Assembly (NCBI GenBank): GCA_030618675.1
Contig: JAUXCV010000056.1
Coordinates: 1-8,659 of the forward strand
DNA from: Acidimicrobiia bacterium
GTDB taxonomy: Bacteria; Actinomycetota; Acidimicrobiia; Spongiisociales; UBA5794
Length of the DNA: 8,659 nt
Direction: 5' to 3'
Shown here: positions 1 to 5,927 of the stretch, piece after piece
Numbering within the stretch: position 1 is the first letter of the stretch
Layout: each line of letters opens with the position of its first letter
Program-made: the position numbers and the translations under genes
The notes under the pieces: generated by a model
What the model saw: the letters and a program-made list of their open reading frames with translations, nothing else
Told to the model about the DNA's origin: nothing
Database searches by the model: none

Positions 1-549
1 CGCAGACGTCGGCTCGTCGAACAGCATGATCTTCGGCTTCATCGCCAACGACCGGGCGATCGCCACACGCTGCTGCTGACCACCCGAGAGCTGACCCGGG
101 TACTTGCTCGCCTGCTCAGGGATACCGACCCGCTCCAGGAGCTCCATGCCGGACTCCTCGGCCTCAGCCTTCGGGAGCTTGCGAACCCACTGCGGCGCCA
201 GCGTGATGTTGTCCAGCACCGTGAGATGTGGGAACAGGTTGAACTGCTGGAACACCATCCCCACCTCGGACCGGATCTTCTCGATGTGCTTGATATCGTT
301 CGTCAACTCGAGACCGTCGACGATGATCGTGCCCTCTTGATGCGCCTCGAGGCGGTTGATGCACCGGATCCACGTCGACTTGCCCGAACCCGAAGGTCCG
401 ATCACGACGACCACTTCGCGCTCGCGAACCGTCGCAGTCACGCCCTTGAGCGCCTGGAAATCACCGAACCACTTCTTGACATCTTCGCTGACGATCATCG
501 GACCACCCAACGTGTGGCCCGTCGCGGCAACGTCTCCATTTCCGGTCAT
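1..549 (-). CDS. aapP: Amino-acid ABC transporter ATP-binding protein (AapP/GlnQ type), 3' end cut off by the window
   Basis: ATPase subunit that powers the amino-acid importer encoded just upstream; it works at the cytoplasmic face of the membrane on the two permeases. The 183 visible codons run open to base 1, so about 60-75 C-terminal residues of the usual 240-260 are missing, including the switch-loop histidine. Visible landmarks are Walker A GPSGSGKST (51-59), the Q-loop in VFQQFNLFPHL (Q101), the ABC signature LSGGQQQR (154-161) and Walker B IMLFDEP (about 174-180, with D178 and E179). This motif wording is typical of polar-amino-acid ATPases (GlnQ/HisP/AapP). The ATG at 549 is preceded by AAAGGA about 7 nt upstream. 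A later ATG at residue 18 (MIVSEDVKKWFG) matches where many family members begin, but lacks a comparable ribosome site. It starts 17 bp after the aapM stop, so it is the last visible gene of the operon. The family call is firm; the Aap name rests on operon context. Confidence 0.95.
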   Translation of the reverse strand, partial: MTGNGDVAATGHTLGGPMIVSEDVKKWFGDFQALKGVTATVREREVVVVIGPSGSGKSTWIRCINRLEAHQEGTIIVDGLELTNDIKHIEKIRSEVGMVFQQFNLFPHLTVLDNITLAPQWVRKLPKAEAEESGMELLERVGIPEQASKYPGQLSGGQQQRVAIARSLAMKPKIMLFDEPTSA

Positions 550-566
550 GGTTTCATCCTTTCACA

Positions 567-2402
567 TCACCGTTCGCCAACACCGAGCTTCTTCTCCATT
601 CGCTGCGAGATGCGGCTGAACGTGAAGGTGAACATCCAGTACACAACAGCTGCGAAGAGGAGCGGTTCTCGCAGGACCCCGAGGAAGTTGAAGGGTTGCG
701 TCTGTGCCGGAATGACCAGCCGTGCGATGTGCAGGAAGTCGAACAAGCCGACGATCGTCACAAGCGAAGTGTCCTTGAACAGTGCGATGACCTGGCCGAC
801 GAGTGCGGGGATAACTGCACGCAGCGCTTGCGGAAGGACGATGAAGACCGTGGTCTGCGATACGGTCAGTCCCATCGCTTCCGCTGCTTCGTACTGGCCC
901 TTCGGAATCGCCTGGAGGCCACCACGGACGTTCTCCGCCAGGTAGGCGGCTGAGAAGAACGTCATGGCTCCCATCGCTCTCGCGACGCCACCGATCTCGA
1001 CGCCTGGGGGCAGCGCCACCGGCAGCATGATGAAGGCGACGATGAGCCAGGTGATGAGCGGGACGCCGCGCACGATCTCGATGTATGTCGTGGCCATGAG
1101 ACGGAAGATCGGCATCTTCGACGTCCGCGCCAGGGCGAGGATGATGCCGAGCGGCAGAGACAGCGAGATCGCAACCACCGACAGCACGATGGTCAGAAGG
1201 AGTCCGCCGAGGAACGAAGAGCCGGAAACCTCAACGGTGGAAGGAGCCGTGAGCAGCGCCAGGAAGAACGTCAGTAAACCCGCCCAACCCGCCCACATCG
1301 ACAGGAAGGCGATGCGCCCGGCGCCCTTTCCACCGAACGTCGGCGCCGCCAGGGCAAACATGGCGAGCGACAACAGAAGGAACCGGACCAGGAACTCCAT
1401 CGGAATAGCGAAGGAGGCGAGTGCCAGGATGAGAAGAACCCCACCGATCGCCCTGCCGATCTCACCCCTGCCACCGGCGACGAAATTGACGATCAACCCG
1501 CCGATCACAATGAATCCGAGAGCCACAGGCAGGTACCAGGTGAGAACACGCCCGTAGTCCAGATCGGGGTCTCGCAGGACCACGAGCACAATGATCGGGA
1601 AAGACGCGACCCAGAGCCCCATGAGTGTCTTGCGCGCTGGAGCCACTGGAATCCGGTCCCGGAGGAACCACATCACGAAGTACGTGACAATCCCCAGGAC
1701 CGCGATCAGTGTCCACGGCAACCGGGTCGTCATCGCGATCGGTTCCATCGTCTGAATCTGTACGCCCGCGTCGTCGTATGCGGGTTGAGGCAGCAGAACC
1801 GTCCAGAGGGCGGTCAGCACCACGAAGATCGCGACGAGCACCACTCCGAGGACCGGAATCGACGGATCCTTGGCCTTCTCTCCCGGGATCGTGCGCAACA
1901 GATGTCCGGCTATCACCAGTACGAATCCCGCGATCACCCACCCGAGGAACCCGCGCATGGATTGAACGCCGAACGGAGAGAGGGCGATCCCCCATGGTCC
2001 GACGATTCCACCCACAATGATGAAGGACCCCAGAGACATCAGGCCGATGCCGACCTTGCGCGGCGTCGTCTGGCCCCCGATTCGGTACACGGCAAAGGAT
2101 GCTGCAAGCAGCACCACGACTATCGCGACCGAAAGCCATATGCGAGTCATCTGCTCGTTCGGGTAGGCCTGGATCATCAACAGGCGTGCGTTGTAGGTAA
2201 CCGCCTCCCACCTGCGGTCGGGGGCGAAGACGAACGCGAGCACACCGCGGTATGCGGCGAGAGCGACAAGGATCACCAGAATCGACAAGACACCGCTCGC
2301 CGGGGTCGAGAACAGGTTCTCGCGCAGCCACACACGCGGACCGCGCGGAGGCGGCTCAGGCGCCAGGTCGGGAATCTCGGGTAGTTCGATCTTTGTGGTC
2401 AT
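567..2402 (-). CDS. aapM: Amino-acid ABC transporter permease, AapM type, with enlarged N-terminal membrane region
   Basis: One of the two inner-membrane permeases forming the channel for L-amino acids delivered by AapJ. The C-terminal part (about residues 397-605) is a standard HisM-type permease domain. It contains the LLLTIVLSVVAISLSLPLGI helix, YIEIVRGVPLI, and the EAA loop starting EAAEAMGL (505-512) and continuing to LPQA, which docks to the ATPase. The N-terminus also looks family-like (WLRENLFSTP near 25-34, QAYPNEQ near 78-84). Between about 110 and 390 lie roughly eight further hydrophobic helices, giving 611 residues against about 380-430 in classical AapM proteins. The ATG lies 1 bp after the aapQ stop (TGA-G-ATG) with GGAG 7 nt upstream inside the aapQ end, so translation is probably coupled. 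There is no frameshift or internal stop. The permease assignment is very sure; the role of the extra helices is unknown. Confidence 0.95.
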   Translation of the reverse strand: MTTKIELPEIPDLAPEPPPRGPRVWLRENLFSTPASGVLSILVILVALAAYRGVLAFVFAPDRRWEAVTYNARLLMIQAYPNEQMTRIWLSVAIVVVLLAASFAVYRIGGQTTPRKVGIGLMSLGSFIIVGGIVGPWGIALSPFGVQSMRGFLGWVIAGFVLVIAGHLLRTIPGEKAKDPSIPVLGVVLVAIFVVLTALWTVLLPQPAYDDAGVQIQTMEPIAMTTRLPWTLIAVLGIVTYFVMWFLRDRIPVAPARKTLMGLWVASFPIIVLVVLRDPDLDYGRVLTWYLPVALGFIVIGGLIVNFVAGGRGEIGRAIGGVLLILALASFAIPMEFLVRFLLLSLAMFALAAPTFGGKGAGRIAFLSMWAGWAGLLTFFLALLTAPSTVEVSGSSFLGGLLLTIVLSVVAISLSLPLGIILALARTSKMPIFRLMATTYIEIVRGVPLITWLIVAFIMLPVALPPGVEIGGVARAMGAMTFFSAAYLAENVRGGLQAIPKGQYEAAEAMGLTVSQTTVFIVLPQALRAVIPALVGQVIALFKDTSLVTIVGLFDFLHIARLVIPAQTQPFNFLGVLREPLLFAAVVYWMFTFTFSRISQRMEKKLGVGER

Positions 2403-2403
2403 C

Positions 2404-3948
2404 TCATCGCTCCACGAGCTTCATCTTGCGGTTGTAGTAGTTGACGACCGCGGAGATCATGAGACTCCCAGTCAGGAAGAACGCCATCCAGATGAGCACG
2501 ATCGGGAGCGTCTGTCCCGTCTGATTCAGAATGGTGCTGCCGACGGCAACGATCTCTGCGAACGCAACGCCGATCCCGAGCGACGTGTTCTTGAAGAGAT
2601 TGAGGTACTGGTTCCCGATCGGCGGCAAGATGATCCGGAACGCCTGCGGAAGGATGATCAAGCGAAGGAACTGCGAGCGCTTGAGTCCTACAGCTTGAGC
2701 CGCTTCAGTCTGACCCTTCGAGACGGCGAGGATGCCGCCGCGCACGATCTCAGCGATGAACGCCGCCGTATACAGCGTTATGGCGAACCACACGGCGAAG
2801 AACGGAACCGTCATCACGGCCCCCGTGTCGCCGTACTGGGCGAAGTTCCCCTTCTGGACAACGGATCCCTTGGAGAAGTTCAGCGGTTGTCCGCCGTCTG
2901 CGGCGAAACCGTTACCCAACCAGTCGAAGAAGTTCCCGATGCCCATCCGAATGAGTTCGGCGACCGTGAGAACCTCGCCGGAAACGGTCTCGATGCTGAC
3001 GCCACTCACGAAGAACGCCAGGACGGCAACGATGACTCCCATGATGCCTGCGAAGATCACACGGAACCAGTCATCGTCAGTGAGTTTCCCGAAGCCGGCC
3101 GGCGTCCGGCGTGACTCGAAGAAGCTCCTGATCCACCACGCCGCAGTGAGCACCGCGGCCGCAGCGATGACGATGGGTACAACTATCGCAGGGATCGCGT
3201 CGACGAAACTCGCGATTCCGTGGAGGATCGGCTCAACGAAGCTGAGGAGTGGCCATGCGAGCCAGCCGACAACCGCGAACACGGCCAGTGTGCCGCCCGC
3301 CCAGTATCCCGGATGGCTCGGCTTCCCGGTCTCCTCTTGCAGCCGGTGACGCCATCGTGAGACGAAACCGCCGACAACGAAGCCGGCACCCAGGAACACG
3401 AGCCAGGGCCAGAACCCGCCGTTCCAACTCACCCACGCGAACGCGAACCCTTTGTTGGATCCCTTGAACCAGTACGTGCCGATGTCGGCAGCAACAAGGT
3501 TCGGAAGGGCGATCACCATGGCCTGCCAGAAGAAGATCTGGACCAAGAGCGGAATGTTCCGAATCGTCTCGATGTAGACCGTGGCGATCTTGTTGACGAT
3601 CCAGTTGTGAGACAGCCTCCCGATACCGATCAGTGTTCCGATGATCGTGGCGGCGATGATGCCGGTGATCGAGACCCGCAAGGTGTTCATTGCCCCCACG
3701 GCCAGCGCCCGAATCGAGCTATCGGGCTCAGTGTCGATGCCCTCGCGAAGGAAGACCCCGATCGGATCGGTCAGGAAGTCCAGGTCGAACGTCGTTCCCG
3801 ATGCGCTGAAGTTAGCGAAGGCTTGGCGGCCGAGAATGACGAAGAAGCCGAGGGTGACCACCAGAGCGAGCAGCTGGGACGACCACTTGAGGAACGCGGC
3901 ATTACGCCAGAGGGGCGTCTTCTCGTGTTCTCTGACGGTGACCGCCAT
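2404..3948 (-). CDS. aapQ: Amino-acid ABC transporter permease, AapQ type, with long internal membrane insert
   Basis: Partner permease of AapM in the amino-acid importer. TM1 is near 23-41 and is followed by a loop with conserved-looking FLTDPIGVFL. The first half of the permease domain spans about 85-150 (NTLRVSITGIIAATIIGTLI, YIETIRNIPLLVQIFFW). The second half resumes at about 377 and carries IAEIVRGGI and the EAA loop EAAQAVGL (415-422) through LPQAF (433-437), ending in NYYNRKMK. The stretch between, about 150-377, holds four or five extra hydrophobic helices, two with charged links (WRHRLQEE; RSFFESRRT). Classical AapQ proteins also have an insert here, but they total about 400 residues rather than 514. 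The ATG at 3948 has GGGAGGA about 9 nt upstream. The gene follows aapJ after a 113-bp gap with a stem-loop and overlaps nothing. Confident as an AapQ-type permease. Confidence 0.95.
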   Translation of the reverse strand: MAVTVREHEKTPLWRNAAFLKWSSQLLALVVTLGFFVILGRQAFANFSASGTTFDLDFLTDPIGVFLREGIDTEPDSSIRALAVGAMNTLRVSITGIIAATIIGTLIGIGRLSHNWIVNKIATVYIETIRNIPLLVQIFFWQAMVIALPNLVAADIGTYWFKGSNKGFAFAWVSWNGGFWPWLVFLGAGFVVGGFVSRWRHRLQEETGKPSHPGYWAGGTLAVFAVVGWLAWPLLSFVEPILHGIASFVDAIPAIVVPIVIAAAAVLTAAWWIRSFFESRRTPAGFGKLTDDDWFRVIFAGIMGVIVAVLAFFVSGVSIETVSGEVLTVAELIRMGIGNFFDWLGNGFAADGGQPLNFSKGSVVQKGNFAQYGDTGAVMTVPFFAVWFAITLYTAAFIAEIVRGGILAVSKGQTEAAQAVGLKRSQFLRLIILPQAFRIILPPIGNQYLNLFKNTSLGIGVAFAEIVAVGSTILNQTGQTLPIVLIWMAFFLTGSLMISAVVNYYNRKMKLVER

Positions 3949-4011
3949 GCCTGAATGTCCTCCCGCCGGCCCTCACCGACTCCTCCGATCGGTGCACCAT
4001 AGACACAAAGG

Positions 4012-4039
4012 AAGCGGGGGCGCTAACGCGCCCCCGCTT
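4012..4039 (-). terminator. Intercistronic stem-loop between aapJ and aapQ
   Basis: A perfect 12-bp inverted repeat (arms 4012-4023 and 4028-4039, loop of 4 nt) lies 22 bp after the aapJ stop and 63 bp before the aapQ start. The arms are GC-rich (the core is a run of five G against five C). In the direction of the operon the stem is followed by CCTTTGTGTC, only a weak U-tract. It is therefore better read as a leaky terminator or 3'-end-stabilising hairpin that raises AapJ over the permeases, a common design in binding-protein operons, than as a full stop. The hairpin is seen directly; its function is inferred. Confidence 0.8.
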
Positions 4040-4061
4040 TCCAATCAGTTGTTTGCTTCGA

Positions 4062-5210
4062 TCAGCGTGCCGGCGGGGCGTAGATCAGGCCTCCGTCGTA
4101 CCACTGCATGTTGCGCGTACCGTCGCGCACCAGTTTGAGCGGTCCGAGGTTGCGCTCGTAGATCTCGCCGTAGTTACCGACCTGAGAGATCACATTGAAG
4201 AAGGCGTCCGCTTCCAGACCCATCTTCGTCTGAACCTCGTCCTCGGAAACACCGAAGAGTCGAGCGATCTCAGGCGTCTTCTCCTTGTCGGCCTCGGCGC
4301 TGGCCGCCGTCACACCGTTCTCTTCTGCGATGAACGTCGCGAAGACCGTCCACTGCACAACGTCCATCCAGGTGGAGTCGTTCTGACGGACCACGGGGCC
4401 GAGTGGCTCCTTGGAGATGGGTGCATCGGGGAAGATGACCCACTTGTCAGCGCCCTCGGTACCGGCTGCGACGTTAGCCGCACGGTGCCCGAAGAGGCCC
4501 GAACCGTCGGTTGTGACGAGGTCACACGTACCGGCGATGAACTTGTCCATCGCCTCGTTGAAGTTCTCGACCGTTTCGAGCGAGATCGTCGCGCCACTCA
4601 GGGCGGCGCCTTCACTGATGTTCTTCTCAGTGGTCGTACCGGCGTTGGTGCAGACGATGCCACCGTCGATCGCCGCGAACGCCTCTTCGCTCGTCATGCC
4701 GTCTTTCAGGGTGGTCAGAGTCGCGGGGTTCCCCATGATCTGCTGGCCGTCGTAGAACGTGGTCGCCACGAAGTCGAGCGCCAAGTCACCGTCACGCGAC
4801 TGGGTCCACGTCGTGTTCCTCATCAGGACGTCGATCTCGCCGGTGTCCAGCGCTGCGAACCGCTCGGCGGCCGTCAACTGACGGAACTCGACCGCAGTCG
4901 CGTCACCGAGAACCGCTGCCGCAACGGCGCGGCAGTAGTCGGCGTCGAGGCCGGTTGAGTTACCTTCCGGGTCCGTCTCCGAGAAACCGGGAGCACCGGT
5001 GGAGATGCCACACTTGAGGGTGCCGCGAGCGATCACGGTGTCGAGCGTGCTCTCGCCGGTGTCTGTTGTCTCTTGTCCGGCATCGGCCACGGTCGTCTCC
5101 GTCTCCGTGCCGGCTGCCGTCGTAGTCGTCTCTGCTGCTTCGTCGCTGCTACCGCATGCTGCGGCAACAAGGGCGAGAACTGCAAAGAGCATTACAAGTC
5201 TCTTCATCAT
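4062..5210 (-). CDS. aapJ: Amino-acid-binding lipoprotein of the ABC importer (AapJ type)
   Basis: Extracellular solute receptor that captures amino acids and hands them to AapQM. The signal peptide MMKRLVMLFAVLALVAAAC ends in a lipobox (VAAAC, Cys19), so it is lipid-anchored, as expected without a classical periplasm. A Thr/Glu/Ala-rich flexible linker follows (about 20-55). The binding domain (SBP family 3, Aap/Bzt branch) starts at DTVIARGTLKCG (57-68) and continues with STGAPGF (70-76) and GLDADYCRAVAAAVLGDA (87-104). RNTTW (131-135) holds the arginine expected to bind the substrate carboxylate. AGTTTE (190-195) and GTCDLVTTDGSGL (227-239) follow, where C187 and C229 could form the usual disulfide. 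It ends at GLIYAPPAR, 382 residues, long only because of the linker. The ATG at 5210 is supported by AAGGGG 9 nt upstream and by correct signal-peptide length; a second ATG follows immediately. It is first in the operon. Substrate breadth cannot be read from sequence. Confidence 0.96.
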   Translation of the reverse strand: MMKRLVMLFAVLALVAAACGSSDEAAETTTTAAGTETETTVADAGQETTDTGESTLDTVIARGTLKCGISTGAPGFSETDPEGNSTGLDADYCRAVAAAVLGDATAVEFRQLTAAERFAALDTGEIDVLMRNTTWTQSRDGDLALDFVATTFYDGQQIMGNPATLTTLKDGMTSEEAFAAIDGGIVCTNAGTTTEKNISEGAALSGATISLETVENFNEAMDKFIAGTCDLVTTDGSGLFGHRAANVAAGTEGADKWVIFPDAPISKEPLGPVVRQNDSTWMDVVQWTVFATFIAEENGVTAASAEADKEKTPEIARLFGVSEDEVQTKMGLEADAFFNVISQVGNYGEIYERNLGPLKLVRDGTRNMQWYDGGLIYAPPAR

Positions 5211-5250
5211 CTGGGGTTACCCCTTCTCTTTCTTCCGACATTTTCCTCCC
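5211..5250 (-). promoter_or_regulatory. aapJ ribosome-binding region with two candidate Shine-Dalgarno sites and a small palindrome
   Basis: The aapJ start at 5210 is served by AAGGGG within 5219-5224. This site lies in the 11-nt inverted repeat GGGGTAACCCC (5213-5223, minus strand), which could fold on the mRNA as a 4-bp GC stem with a 3-nt loop and partly hide the site. Further upstream, GGGAGG (5245-5250) stands 3 nt before another ATG at 5241. That ATG opens a 30-codon frame out of phase with aapJ, which ends at 5149 inside aapJ. No convincing -35/-10 pair was found between here and the 5340-5385 hairpin, so the operon promoter is not located. Confidence 0.4.
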
Positions 5251-5339
5251 GCACCCCTGCCCGGGGCGCGTTCCCCCGACCCGAGTCGAGGGATAGCGCT
5301 GCAACTTAGTAGAGCGATGCGGAATGCAGCAAGCGATTG

Positions 5340-5385
5340 GGCCGCATGGGGGAACGGCGCATCGGCGCCGTTCCCCCATGCGGCC
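5340..5385. repeat. Perfect 21-bp inverted repeat (hairpin) abutting a heptamer array
   Basis: Arms 5340-5360 and 5365-5385 are exactly complementary over 21 bp, separated by the 4-nt loop ATCG. The arm reads GGCCGCATGGGGGAACGGCG plus a final C. The repeat ends at 5385 and the heptamer array begins with the next base, so the two look like one composite structure. It sits between the 3' end of the four-helix-bundle gene and the aapJ leader. Neither flank has a T-run, so it is not a textbook intrinsic terminator, although a stem this strong could still block read-through or protect RNA ends. A mobile-element end is another possibility. Confidence 0.95.
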
Positions 5386-5416
5386 GTACTGAGTACTGAG
5401 TATTGAGTACTGAGTA
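5386..5416 (+). repeat. Tandem heptamer array A, unit TACTGAG on the plus strand
   Basis: Four consecutive 7-bp units occupy 5387-5414: TACTGAG, TACTGAG, TATTGAG, TACTGAG. A leading G and a trailing TA extend the pattern. The array fills the gap between the 21-bp hairpin and the stop codon of the four-helix-bundle gene, which is 6 bp away. Array B, on the other side of that gene, has the same unit in inverse orientation. Confidence 0.95.
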
Positions 5417-5422
5417 GGGCGG

Positions 5423-5791
5423 TCAGGTGCTGTTCCGGTGATGGCGTTCGAGGGACCAGAGCATCTTGCTGATGGCCTCAACACCGTCGACGGCATCGTC
5501 GATCAGGGCTTCGTCGCCGACACCGATGTCTCGCGCAAGTTGCAGTTGAGTCTCCGCTTCGGCAGCACTCCCCGCAGCGATCCGGAGGAATTGAGCGAAG
5601 GAGCGACCACCACCACGACCCGCACCCTCTGCGATGTTCGAAGGGATCGATACCGCTGCCCGCCTCAGTTGCGACGTGAGACCAAATCGCTCGGTATCGG
5701 GGAAACTCATAGTCAATTCATAGATGTCGGCGACGAACCGGCGGCCAGCCTGCCAGACCTTCAACCGTCGATGATCATGCACCCGCGACAA
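5423..5791 (-). CDS. Four-helix-bundle protein (23S rRNA intervening-sequence protein / Avd-like family)
   Basis: Small protein of the PF05635/TIGR02436 type. Family members occur inside intervening sequences of some 23S rRNA genes, as stand-alone genes of unknown role, and as Avd, the pentameric accessory protein of diversity-generating retroelements. Diagnostic parts are HRRLKVWQAG (7-16), the block LTSQLRRAAVSIPSNIAEG (38-56), GGRSFAQFLRIAAGSAAEAE (61-80) and LQLARDIG (83-90), followed by a last helix to residue 117. The length of about 120 residues is normal and the frame is intact. Start choice is uncertain: TTG at 5791 gives 122 residues, GTG at 5782 gives 119 and fits the usual family N-terminus slightly better; neither has a clear Shine-Dalgarno site. 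The gene is bracketed by inverted heptamer arrays and has no rRNA, reverse transcriptase or variable repeat nearby, so neither known context applies. Function is unknown. Confidence 0.92.
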   Translation of the reverse strand: MSRVHDHRRLKVWQAGRRFVADIYELTMSFPDTERFGLTSQLRRAAVSIPSNIAEGAGRGGGRSFAQFLRIAAGSAAEAETQLQLARDIGVGDEALIDDAVDGVEAISKMLWSLERHHRNST

Positions 5792-5848
5792 CTACCAGAA
5801 ATGACGAATGATTGGAACCCGCGCGATCGTCGGTACCACCGTTTTCGG

Positions 5849-5879
5849 TACTCAGTACCCAGTACTCAGTACGCAGTAC
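5849..5879 (-). repeat. Tandem heptamer array B, unit TACTGAG on the minus strand
   Basis: On the plus strand four 7-bp units occupy 5849-5876: TACTCAG, TACCCAG, TACTCAG, TACGCAG, followed by TAC. TACTCAG is the reverse complement of a rotation of array A's TACTGAG, so the two arrays face each other across the four-helix-bundle gene. The variation falls mainly at the fourth base of the unit. The array ends 17 bp before the purA -10 hexamer and would cover its -35 region. Confidence 0.95.
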
Positions 5880-5899
5880 CGCTCCGCAAGGTCCGGTAC
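5876..5899. repeat. Short imperfect stem-loop joining array B to the purA promoter
   Basis: GTACCG (5876-5881) is complementary to CGGTAC (5894-5899). Inside, CC and GG can pair across a 2x2 internal loop, closing on a GCAA tetraloop. The left arm is the last part of heptamer array B; the right arm overlaps the purA -10 box. As DNA it might be an operator-like site. As RNA it would exist only in transcripts that start upstream. Its function is speculative. Confidence 0.4.
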
Positions 5900-5902
5900 A
5901 AT
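5897..5902 (+). promoter_or_regulatory. purA: Candidate purA -10 hexamer
   Basis: TACAAT lies 26 bp before the purA start and differs from the sigma-70 consensus TATAAT at one base. No TTGACA-like -35 is present 16-18 bp upstream; that position falls in heptamer array B. A transcription start near 5908-5910 would leave a short leader with the palindrome TCACTAGTGA (5909-5918) and the ribosome site GAGGAG (5917-5922). Confidence 0.5.
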
Positions 5903-5927
5903 CTCACTTCACTAGTGAGGAGACCAC

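Noticed and set aside
226..945. Long plus-strand open frame opposite aapP and aapM
   Set aside because: It is a GC-rich shadow frame: the minus-strand frames carry clear Walker, signature and permease motifs through the same bases, and the plus-strand translation is low-complexity Arg/Ser/Asp with no recognisable domain.
1462..2331. Long alternative minus-strand frame inside aapM (289 codons)
   Set aside because: The translation is rich in Arg, Pro, Gly and Asp without domains, typical of a +1 shadow; the hydrophobic aapM frame continues uninterrupted.
3798..4000. Small upstream frame before aapQ starting at the ATG at 4000 on the minus strand
   Set aside because: There is no Shine-Dalgarno site before it, it runs out of frame into aapQ, and it has no recognisable sequence; the downstream GGGAGGA and ATG explain aapQ initiation.
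4053..4958. 301-codon plus-strand frame opposite aapJ
   Set aside because: It is antisense to a well-supported binding-protein gene, with no family motif or ribosome site.
5211..5339. sigma-70-like promoter for aapJ
   Set aside because: Candidates such as TTGCTG with TACTAA or TAAGTT have poor spacing or only three matching -10 bases, so no specific promoter is claimed.
5340..5879. 23S rRNA intervening sequence or diversity-generating retroelement
   Set aside because: The protein family fits both, but no rRNA sequence flanks the gene, and there is no reverse transcriptase, template repeat or variable target gene in the window.
5386..5879. CRISPR array
   Set aside because: The repeats are directly abutting 7-mers without unique spacers, and no cas gene is near.
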